NCBI RefSeq assembly: GCF_020497125.1
Contig: NC_059075.1
Location: forward strand, 40,894,003 to 40,958,002
Length of the DNA stretch: 64,000 nucleotides
Direction: 5' to 3'
Source: Mauremys mutica
Taxonomy: Eukaryota > Chordata > Testudines > Geoemydidae
The position numbers were made by a program, and so were the translations under genes. The notes under the pieces were generated by a model, which did not search any database, had not been told where the DNA came from, and worked only from the letters and a program-made list of their open reading frames with translations. Below, piece after piece: positions 31,727 to 41,711 of the stretch (position 1 is its first letter; each line of letters opens with the position of its first letter).

Positions 31727-32800
31727 GTCACAGTTTCAGGGTAACTGCACCTGTATCCACACACCCCGCTGTGGTCCACCCCAGGAGTGCCCAATCACGT
31801 CTCCAGCTGTCACCTGTCTCTGGGCAAGGACTCTTGTCCCACTCCCTTTTCACTGGACGTTTTAAGGCTGCACACGTCCTTGTCTTACACTGTGATATCC
31901 CCAGCAAGTCAGTCTGCCGAACAGCTAGTGCCTGTGTGTTGCTTTCTCTCTGAGGGCTATGAACAGTGTATTGCCAACAGTCCTGAGTTGCCACACAGCT
32001 CTTTCTAAGCAAGCACCCTTATTAAGATAAAAGCATTAAAGAGAACCTATAAAAACAATAAATTCCTATACACATGCTAAAAGCTTATCGGAGGTTACTC
32101 TGATCAGTCATAGGGGGCCCTAATAGGCCAAAGTCTTTCCCACCTTCCACAAGGATTGGGGCTTCCCTCAGATATAAGACCCTGTCTGTTTGCAGGATCA
32201 GAAAGGAGGCCTGAGTCAGTTTAAACCCAGCTCTTTTATATCAAAAGCCGTTTGTCTCCCAGTTTGAACCAGTAGGTGTGCAAGCCTCCTGGGGGGTGGT
32301 ATCTCTTTACAGGTGTTTACAACCCAAGTCAGGGGTCGGCATCCTTTCAGAAGTGCTGTGCCGAGTCTTCATTTATTCACTCTAATTTAAGGTTTCACAT
32401 GCCAGTAATACATTTTAACGTTTTTAGAAGGTCTCTTTCTATAAGTCTATAATATATAACTAAACTATTGTTGTATGTAAAGTAAATAAGGTTTTTAAAA
32501 GTTTAAGAAGCTTCATTTAAAGTAAAATGCAGAGCCCCCCGGACTGGTGGCCAGGACCCAGGCAGTGTGAATACCACTGAAAATCAGCTCGCGTGCTACC
32601 TTTGGCATGCGTGCCATAGGTTGCCTACCCCTGACCTAAATCATTCATCTTAAGCACCCCCACTGTTTTTGGTTCCTCAAGGAGCTGTGATGACCCTCCC
32701 ACCTGAAGTTTCATATAATCCCTGGCCCACAGTGATACATAAACTTAAAACAATATGGTTCCCAAAGATTATTGCATGTGGTTGCAATATCTGTCACTCT
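31727..32800 (-). mobile_element. Probable LTR-retroelement LTR, interrupted
   Basis: Begins TGTCACAGTTTCAGGGTAAC and the sequence resumes after the hAT insertion to about CTGTCACTCTG. The AT-rich segment at 32010-32070 has AATAAA-like strings. Resembles LTR-like repeats common in turtles; no target duplication could be confirmed. Confidence 0.4.
32336..32629 (+). mobile_element. Complete non-autonomous hAT element
   Basis: Ends CAGGGGTCGGCA and TGCCTACCCCTG. Flanks ACCCAAGT and ACCTAAAT match at six of eight positions, consistent with an aged 8-bp duplication. It lies inside LTR-like DNA. Partial relatives occur at 6056 and 6454. Confidence 0.8.
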
Positions 32801-34325
32801 GTTCCTGGCAGATTAAAACTGCCTTAACTGAGACCTTCGCACCAAGGAGCTGAGGATTACCACTGAAAGCCTGAGCTCTCTGGCACCATAGGGCCTTTGC
32901 CTTCAAAAGGTGTCTTTGCTACTAGTGGGCATCCATAGTGGAATGCCTAAGTGCTATTTTTTCTTGAGGGAGCTGTGGATGCCAAGGCAGTTACAATGAG
33001 GATTTGTGACCATGCTAACAGAACACAAAAATAGCAGATCTTGTGTCCATTCAGCCCTCCCCTAGTGGACTCTGTGAATCCAGAGTTGGAGTTGATATGT
33101 GCTGCTGTGTACTATGGAACTAGATGAAGGATCAAAGGTACAAAAATATCTAAATTGTAGATGATTTGTTCTCCTTTCCCATACTTGGTAGAACCATGGG
33201 AGCCGTGCATTGCTAGGCATATCCATATTAAGAGGGCATGCAGATCGAATAGGGACAGTCATTGTAATTGTACCATGGTAAATTTAGAATTGGCCTCATT
33301 TACAAGAATTTAGCAAGATTCAAAGAGCGATGGGACACTTATGGATAACAAGAATGTCCAGGATTATTGCAATAAATACTAAATTAAAATGAAGTTCTAG
33401 AAGAGATCACACACCACACACTTCAGGGCTGAAATCAATCTGTTACTATCTGGAGTTGGGAGGAGACTTCCTGAAGGGACAAGCTATCCCCTTGTTTGCC
33501 TACTATGAAGTTTCTTGCACCTTCCTCTGAAGTATCTGGTGTGGGCTGCAGCTGGAGACAGGATACCATGTGAGAAGGTCTGATCCAGTATGACAATTCT
33601 ATCTATTCTGGTCTCCTAATTACTTGTGACTTCTGGAAGTATCAGGTGAAAAAATGTATACTACTTCTCCTTTCTGACAGTGTAAGATTCTGTGATTCAT
33701 ATGGAATAAGAATCTGATTTGTGACTGGCTAGAATGGATGATGGGTTCAGACCTTTGGGCAAAAGTGAGATTCATAGATTAAGATGTTAGATGCAGCCAT
33801 CATGCCAGGAGCTATAGAGGCATCGCCAAGTGACCACTTTGAATTTTAGTTACTTTTGAAAACTTTCAGTGGCTTAAGGCAGCCTACAAGAGGCCTCTAA
33901 GGTACCCTCATGACAGCAGTCTACAAGATGGAAAGGCCAGGCCCCACCTCATTGCAACATGCACCTAAGTAGCCTTTCAGTGGGGAATGTCTTGTAGCTG
34001 GACACACCTTCAAGGTTTATTTTCTTGATCTGTGGTTTTTTTTCTCAGTCCTCATCTGTGTTATGTGAAATGTTTAATGTACTGTAGTTTCAAACTGAGG
34101 GGTTCTCTGCACCAAACTGCTGCTCTTTGTCCTTCCAAGGGATTGTTTCTAAATATCAAAAGGATACTTTACCAAAATGTGGCACTGAATGTTTTGCTCT
34201 ATGGCCCAAAGAAAGTCTATATTTCTAGTGTGCTTGCATTTCCTTCTAGAGCTCGGTTAGCGTGTTTCTATTCAGTATGATGTGGCTGTTTCGTGACATG
34301 TATTGTTTGAATTCCAAACTCTTTA

Positions 34326-34331
34326 AATAAA
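34326..34331 (+). terminator. Candidate distal polyadenylation signal (AATAAA), possibly TMED8
   Basis: AATAAA follows a U-rich stretch and TGTA motifs and is followed by a T-rich run at 34351-34361, the arrangement of a real mRNA 3' end. It would give TMED8 a 3' UTR of about 7 kb. Another AATAAA, next to a poly-T run near 27629, would give a short UTR of about 0.4 kb. Confidence 0.35.
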
Positions 34332-34761
34332 CTTTTCACTATGCAACCATGACTTTTTTGTCTTCTGTTAAGGAGAGTGCATGCTTCAAAGCTAAAACTC
34401 GGACTTCAGGCTTTCAACAAAAAAATCTGAGCTGAACTTGGTTTTGAATAGCAAAGCAGAGAGGAATATTCATAGTGAACTTTGCAGCAGTGCTGGACTT
34501 CAGCAGCTGACAATTACTAGGGATGTTCTCCTTACTCGTCTTAGCTGGCATAAGCAGGGCCCTACTATTGGGAAGCTCCCAATGCTTGGAGCTCCTCTGG
34601 CATTGGGCACTGATCAGATGCTTCTTTAAGAAGTTCATCATTCTGTTTTAAGATGGTGCTGTGAGGTCTTGTAGTCAGGTGTCTTACCTCCTTTGACAGT
34701 GACTTCTAACAACCTGGTGCAAACAGGATATTCCTCAACTTTGAAGGATATAGGTGAATTA

Positions 34762-35058
34762 GGCCTGGTCTACACTAGGGTGGGGGGTCGAACTAAGGTA
34801 CGCGACTTCAGCTAAGCGAATAGCGTAGCTGAAGTCGAACTACCTTAGTTTGAACTTCTTACCTGTCCAGACGCCGCGGGATCGAAGTCCACGGCTCCCC
34901 CGTCGACTCCGCCACCGCCGTTCGCGGTGGTGGAGTTCCGGAGTCGACGGGAGCGCGTTCAGAGTTCGAACTATCGCGTCTAGATTAGACGCGATAGTTC
35001 GAACTCTGAGAAGTCAAACGCTACGCGTCGACCCGGCAGGTAAGTATAGACCTACCCT
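34762..35058. mobile_element. Foldback DNA transposon with perfect internal palindromes
   Basis: Ends TTAGGCCTGGTCTACACTA and the inverse-like TAGACCTACCCTAA. Inside, a 23-bp perfect hairpin arm (34960-34982) pairs with 34986-35008 over a 3-base loop, and ACTTCAGCTA pairs with TAGCTGAAGT. CpG sites are still intact, suggesting recent insertion. Confidence 0.75.
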
Positions 35059-35059
35059 A

Positions 35060-37480
35060 AGTCTCTGAACCCTTGTGCTTAAGTTTAGTTGTTTTCCCCA
35101 CTTAATACAATGGAGATTGCAATACAGTTCCCTCTCCAGGATGACTCCATTCCTCTGATCTCCAACAGACTGGTAAGCGGCTTGCCAAAACCATGCAATG
35201 TGGAGACAGACTCTTGCCTATGTTTGGTCCAGCACAACACTCTGTTCCTTGAGTTGCAAATAAAGCTGGTTTATATGTGATGCTGGGGAATCAAAATATC
35301 TACAAAGCCTAATATAGGTGGTGGAGCGAGGCCAGGGGCTACATATTTTTGTCCAGATGGTGTCAAGGTCTTGTTGGGATTTTCTTGCCCTTCAAATGAA
35401 TGTGATTTTAGTAGTAGCAGCAGAGCATGCTTGCAGGGCTGGAGTCTGAGGGCAGGAATACAGAGGCTTTTAAGCATTAATCAACCCCCCTATTCCACAA
35501 GTTAGAGCAGGCAGAGCTGCTTCCTTGTGATAGTATCTGTACTGTAACCCCTAGCAGGAGAAGGGAGGGCTAAGAGACAGTTATTCTCCATTTCATCACC
35601 TTTAGAATTGTTAGAGGGAGAGAAGGTTTCTTTTCCAATTGAGAGACTAATTAAATTGCCCAGAAACCATGTTTTCCTTCTCAGCCTCTGTGGATAGGGG
35701 GCTGTATGGAGAGGCACTAGGCTAATCTGAAGGCTGTATTTAAATATCCCCAAGGAGCAGGCTCTTTGTAAAGAACAGCTGCTAGATAAAATAAAAGCAG
35801 AAACACAGCTACACTATCTGTCTGTGACCTTATGTACCGTACCCTTCACCATTTATGCAGCATTGGGTGCTTTTAAGGAGTTCAGAGTGGAGTGACTAGT
35901 GCAAATGTTAGGGCTCCTCTCACAATGTCCACATGGCTCCAGTTTGTATTTTTTACCCTGCTGTTTTTCTCTGAGTATGGTTGTGAATGAAGGGATGGGC
36001 AAGAGCATACAGGGTAGTGGTAAATGTAAAAGATATTTTCACAAAGCACATTCTGAATTTATTCACACTGGAAACCTAACTCTAAGAGTTGTGCTCATCC
36101 AGTCATGGAAGAGGAAAAAAGGCCATGTGCTCTGGGCCAAACTACCCACTGAATGCCCACAGTAACCTATCTAAACCCCCGTTCTTGAATAATTTCAAAT
36201 GGCAGAGGCAGAAAACTGGCTTGTGGACAACTCTTTAACAGAAGTAGGCATGAAACTTACCTCATGAGTTAATTGCTCAGCTGTGTGGTTCTTACATTGA
36301 CTGTACCACAAACACTTTCCTAACTCTGACTCTTGGACACATGGGGGGAGCCAGGAAGGGACATAGCTATTACAATGCTGAGCATCACAGCACCAGCTTT
36401 TAGAAAATCATAGGAACAATTCTGAGATTCAAAGCCTGAATTAAGCACCTATGCTCCCTATACAATGAATGGGGAGAGATTTGTAGATTGTATTCTTAGG
36501 CACCTAAGCCAGCATACCTGGTGGGAGTCTGCCTAAACTACCCAATAGGAGATGCCAACCCAACGCATGTATCCTAAACCTGTTCCCTCTCAGAATTAGG
36601 TACTAGCTCTGTTTAGCAGTCAACAAATGGAGCTGCCTGGATTCAGACAGCTTAGGTGCCTAAGGTGTTTCTTATGGGAATGAGTTCAGCAGCTCCCTTG
36701 CTCCACACACAACAGCTGGAGGAGGAGATGGGTGTCCTAACCCCTGAAGTAGAGGCATTCTCTCTCTCTCCCCTCCCCTCCCCCCAACTGCCTGGAAAGG
36801 GATGGGTTTGGAACGCTGGACTGTGAGGATCCTTCTCTCTTGCATTAGTCTGAATATGTCTGAACTCAGGCTGTTAATTTATTGGCTTCTGCTGATTTTA
36901 CTTCTAAGGTCCTACATTGTTCTGACTATCAATCTTTCCACTCCACCCCAAAGCTATGTGCATTGCATTGTAAAACTGTGGGGTATGCTTGGAAACCTAT
37001 CTTTGACTGGGTGTCAGCCATAATCCTCTTCTGGTACCCCTTCAACCCAGTTCACAGACAACGGGCTTAAACCCTCCCAGAACTAGATCCCGTTGTGCAC
37101 TAAGCCCCAGATCAAAAAAAGCACTGACCATGGCACTGATTTCTGCAGTGCTCTGATTACCAAGGGGAACTGGCTAATCTCCGCTGTAACTGGTGTGGCT
37201 GGACTTGCTCGCTGCCACCTCTACCACTGCCATGACCACTTTACACGGGTGTGGGCTAAACTGGGTTTAATAGCTGATGTCCAGCCTAATGACAGGACCA
37301 ACTGGTGTGCTCCCTTCACAGCTGGGGAGTGGTGGAAGTGGTGATGTGGGTGGGGTTGTGCCTGGGGAGCTGTGGAGGGGGTGGACTGAGGTCAGATCCA
37401 TGACCCATCTACAAGAATGAATACAGGAAAAGAGGGAAAAAACGGGGCCTGGGTGAAGAGGTTTGTTCCCCATCCCCGCC
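35060..37480. other. Intergenic spacer between TMED8 and the kelch gene
   Basis: No exon recognised. An AATAAA near 35258 could be an alternative 3' end. Old foldback repeat pieces (TTAGGCACCTAAG type) occur at about 36420-36530 and 36640-36670. Confidence 0.45.
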
Positions 37481-37618
37481 CAGTTATGGGGGTACCCCCG
37501 GTTCCTGCCAGCCCCACGATCGGGGGCCTCTGGGGGTCCCCAGGTGGGGCTGTCCTGTGCCCCTTCCTCTCCGAGCTGAGTATAAAGCCCTAGGCTCCCC
37601 TCTACCTGCTCCCCGGCC
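37480..37618 (+). promoter_or_regulatory. Probable promoter/5' UTR of the kelch gene (start of CpG island)
   Basis: CpG density rises here and stays high to about 38130, covering exon 1 and the start of intron 1. A TATAAA string at 37581-37586 lies only about 33 bp before the chosen ATG, so if it were used the leader would be very short; it may be chance. The transcription start is not defined by sequence. Confidence 0.45.
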
Positions 37619-40600
37619 ATGTTGCTTTCCAGTCTCAGCCCCTCGGCCTCAGGCAGCGGGCGGTCTCCGCACCGCCGATGGAGCTGGGCTCCCGGGGGCC
37701 TTGGGCGGTGGGATGCGCCGGCCGAGGTGCCCCGGAGTGTGGCTTCGGCTCCGGGCACCAGCCTCCACTTCTACGTGCTCTGGTCGCTGCAGGAGCCGGC
37801 CCGGCAGCTCAGCAGGTGAGATCCGCGGCGGGAGGGACCCGGGGACGAGCATTGTAGGCCCGGCCCCACCGGCTCTCTCGAGTTCCACGTGGGCCTGGGG
37901 CTTTCCCGGAGGCTCGGCCTGGGTTCCGAGCGCGCTCAGCCCGCACGGGTCAGGGCTCTCAGCTCTAGCAATTCCCCGCTTCGCCTGCGGGCGACGCCAC
38001 TGCTGGCACCCATCCCGCAGCTGTGCCGCTGCCCCCGAGTCCCCGGCGTGTGAACCCCGCGGGACAGACCCCCCCCTGCCCCGCCAGCCCCCCCGTGCCC
38101 CGCCAGCCCTTAGCTCTGCTCAACAGTGGGGAGTAAAACAAACGCAGCTCGCTAGTACCCGGCCTTCCTCTCTGTCTGTAGAAGCGGTAGGTGGCTTTTA
38201 CGCAGCACTTCCTACTCTCTGAGTGCTGTGCCGGAATCAGCCCAGGGCGGCTGGCGCTGTAATCCCCTGGTGTGGCTGATTAGAGACAGCCCCTGGATTG
38301 TGGGCGCCTTGCAGGTGACAGGGATGTCAGTGATCGGGTACTGAGTGCCACCCTTTGTTTATGTGGCTGCTGTGTCCAGAGGCCCTAGTCAGGATTAAGG
38401 ACCAACCATGGTCCCTTCTCTAAGGAGCTTGTACATATTTAATCAGTTTGAAATGTGTTGCCTTTCAATTTAATTAAATTATGATTATTGTTTATTTGTA
38501 TTACCATGGTGCCTAGGAGCCATGGTGGACCAGGGCACCACTGTGCTAGGTGCTGTACAAACACAGAGCAGTAAGGCTATGTCTACACTACCACTTATGA
38601 CAGGAAAACATATGTCGCTCAGGGGTGTGAATATTCCACCCCCCAAGTGACCTAAATTATGCCAGCATAAGCGCTAGTGTGCACAACACTGTATTGGCGG
38701 GAGAGCTTCTCCCACTGCCATAGCTTCTGGTGCTTGAGGGGGTGGAGAGCTCTGTCCTGTCGGCATAGAGCAGCTACATGGGAGATCCTACAGCAGCGCA
38801 GCTACATCGGTACAGCTGTGCCGCAGTAAGGAATCTAATGTAGACATAGCCTTAGGCCAGAGGTTCTCAAACTGGGTTGTGTGGAATATATTCTGGATGC
38901 GGGGAGAGAAGCCTTAGGGAAAAAACCCTTCCTGCACCAGAAAGCGGTGGCTGTTGGCCGGACGGTGGTAAGGTACCCTTACTTCATACCACTGAGCAAC
39001 ATAAGTTTTGCCAACATAAATGGTAGTGTAGATATGGCCTAAGACAAGAGCCAACAGTTAGATGTAGACAAGGGAGTACAAGGACCCAGTGAAACGATAC
39101 CGATCAGCATGATCGGCAGTGGTCTGTGCACACCAGCTGCCCCATTTTCAAATTTATTGAATATCCTTTGTCCTTATATTATGATGAGAAAGGGTAATAG
39201 AAGCATCTGATTTGCCCTCTCTAGCCCATTCATTATTTTCTGTAGGTTAATCACATCCCCATTTATTCATCTCCTCTCTAAACTAAATAGTCTTAATCCT
39301 CTCAGTCTCTCCTCAGATGGACATCTGCCCAGGCCTCTCCTTGTTTTCATTTGGGCTTCCTCTATTTCTGCTACACCATTTTTGTTGTTGTTGTCTCTTC
39401 AAGCAAATCCAGCCGGATGTGTTACCAGATTCAGCTGCCTCTGCCTTTGCCAAAACAACTTGTAATCTTTGGCTTGGGTGACTGGAATCGTTATTCCCAA
39501 AACACAAGCATCACTGTGGAGGTGCTGGTGAATCCAGATGTCAAGCCACAAAGGATTGGCAAATTGGGGTCTGATGTGAGGTAAATGTTGGGGCTTGGAT
39601 AGGCACTGATATGCTGCCAATGGTTTAACAGGGGCTCCTTGAAAAATGCTCCACATCAGGGGCTGACAGAAGTGACATTTCCTGGGTACATAACACCCAT
39701 CATAACACCTGGGTACATAACACCCATCTTCCCATCACCTCCCAATTCTGTCAGCCCTTCCACCCCCACCCCTCTGTCAACCCTTGCTACTCCATCCCAG
39801 CCCTTCCAGGAGGTTCTTGTGATTGTTTCTTACACCGGTGACAGCAGAGAGAGATGGGCCCCTATGGTCTCTGGCTGAGAGGTGCTTTGTCGTGTGGGGA
39901 GTGGATCCCTTCTGGTGGGTGCTGGTGGATGGTTGGTGACTAGGTCCCCTTTGTTATTAGAGGTCAATCTGAGCTGATTGCTGGCAGATGTTTCTTCTGG
40001 TGTGTGGTGGGGGGGCAGGTCTTCCTCAGCTAACAAGGGAATAGAGGATGTGGAGGGAGTGGGTCCCTCCTAACTTATATGAGGAGTAGTGGGAATAGGG
40101 TTCCAGGTCTTGTTCCTGGGACCAGCTCTTAAAACTCTGGGCTAGGATTGAGCACTAGCAAGCTGGCCCCAACGGGAAAATATGCTGCAGCACACTCAGG
40201 CCGTGCAGCAGCTGCTTGGTCCCCTCTTCTTCCTTGTGGTGGCCAGCTTTGGGGTGAATGGGTCTGACATGGTGCAGGACCCATGGGGGATATGGGCATG
40301 AAGCTCCCCTTACAGTAGCTGTTGTAGCAGTGGGGAGCACAGATGTAGCGTGGCAGCTGCCAGCAGAAAGCACCCAGCCAGCTCTCTGCTAGCACAGAAA
40401 GCGTTGAACGTTTTTGCAGGCAGAGCTGACGCGTAGGCAGGGAGAACCTGACAACTTTTTATTTTTCGGCCATCTTTCCCCTCTCAAAGATTGTAATCAA
40501 TTCTTTTGTCTGCTCTGATCAGCCCCCTCTGGCAGATAGGGCCTGATGATTGTGGGCAGGAGAGTGGGACGTTTCCTTGACAGTCACCACAAACTGAACG

Positions 40601-41711
40601 TAAAAAGTGTGTGGGCTCCTATGGAGAAGGCCTGTAGAATAGAACTGCATAGCTTTTTCTGACCATCCTATAGAGCTTAAGTTAGGAACTTAAGATGGGT
40701 GGGAGAGAATTTGGAAGGGCTCCCCAGCTCACCTTTCCCCCCCTTATTGGCGTGGCAATTTCCCCCAGATCATCCCTTCTCCCCCATATTGTTACTAGGG
40801 TGAAAAAGAATCCTTGCAGCCAAGGGATCTGGAAGGAACAGACGGTGGGGAGAGCTCCCTCCCAGGGCTGAGTGCTTTGTGGCCTGGGGGCACTGAATTC
40901 TGTGGAACATTAGCACTGGTAAGGGAGCAGGATGTCTCCCCTGGGCAGTGTCCACTGTGAGCTGAGATTCCATGGTCCTTGCACAGGTCTCTTGTGTGGG
41001 AAGGTGACTGGAGAGTGGATGTTCTGATGGCTTCATTGAAACAAATGGACTGTGGCAACCCTGTTAAACTTCTACTGACTGTCAATGGGGAGGTAAGAAA
41101 GCAGTTCCCTACATATCCTGTTCTTCCTATTGTGGGTCCTGGTTATGGCCTGCAACACCCCCTGCTATTCCAGTGCTTGGTCTCCTCCCACAGATGTGCT
41201 AATGCACCTCAGGCCTGACCTGAAGCCCTGCTGTTCCAGACCTATGTTCTATGCACAGGTCTACCAATGCACCTTTGACTTTTAAATGCCACAGGATACT
41301 AATAGGTAAAAGATGTTTCAGTTCCATTCTGACCCCAGTTCTTGGTATCCAGGCAGTTGGTTGCCTATGTGTTGAAATCATTGGATCAAGTGCCCCTGAG
41401 ATGGATCCTCTCCTTCTTGCTATTGTCCTTTGTAAAGCGCTTGGAGGTCTATGGATGAAAAGCTTTATAAAGCTAGGTATTATTATTGATACGAGGCTGG
41501 AAAGTTCCTGATTGCAGCACTCCTGAATAAGGCTCCAGTCCATGGGCTGAGTTCAGACTCCTTGTCTGTCCATCTGAGCATCCATGTAGCTTTCCACTCT
41601 CTTAGTCCTGCAGATTTTGAGGCCTATGGCATTGCTGTCAAGGTTGGGAATGATGACCTCGGGACCTGGCATGTTCATATTTGCAACCTTTCAGAGCCAG
41701 CACCTGAATCG
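37619..41711 (+). CDS. Kelch gene exons 1-4: unrecognised N-terminal region
   Basis: Exon 1 (37619-37815) codes for residues 1-66, starts at the first ATG after an in-frame TAA at 37583, and contains WSLQEPARQLS before a GTGAGA donor. Exon 2 (39404-39580) contains LVIFGLGDWNRYSQN and ITVEVLVNPDVKPQRIG. Exon 3 (40987-41092) contains VWEGDWRVDVLMASLKQMD and ends VNGE. Exon 4 is the doubtful one. The ordinary CAG acceptor at 41613 breaks the frame; using the GAG eight bases on (exon from 41622) gives AYGIAVKVGNDDLGTWHVHI in frame. Its donor is taken as TCG/GTTCCA at 41711, a weak site that keeps phase 0. Alternating hydrophobic and polar residues with Trp and Gly suggest a compact beta domain, but I know no family for it. 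Confidence 0.62.

Larger units (their letters stand above)
27257..34340 (+). other. Non-coding: possible long TMED8 3' UTR, with repeats
   Basis: No coding exon found in 7 kb. Features seen: a poly-T run at about 27608-27629, an old amniote repeat near 30890-30960, LTR-like DNA at about 31727-32800 with a nested hAT element, and an L3-like LINE tail near 33450-33610. Whether the stretch is UTR or spacer cannot be decided from sequence. Confidence 0.4.

Noticed and set aside
37581..37586. TATAAA as a functional TATA box of the kelch gene
   Set aside because: Only about 33 bp before the ATG, inside a CpG island where TATA boxes are uncommon; kept as a note, not as a separate feature.
37267..37758. 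Open frame of 163 codons on the minus strand near the kelch promoter
   Set aside because: Low-complexity Pro/Gly/Ser reading of CpG-rich DNA opposite exon 1.
37557..38222. Open frame of 221 codons over kelch exon 1 and intron
   Set aside because: It is in a different frame from the one that splices to exon 2 and reads through a good GTGAGA donor; GC-rich by-product.
41272..41296. Possible extra kelch exon after GCACAG reading VYQCTFDF
   Set aside because: It would continue VNGE in frame but runs into TAA with no GT donor before it; probably chance.
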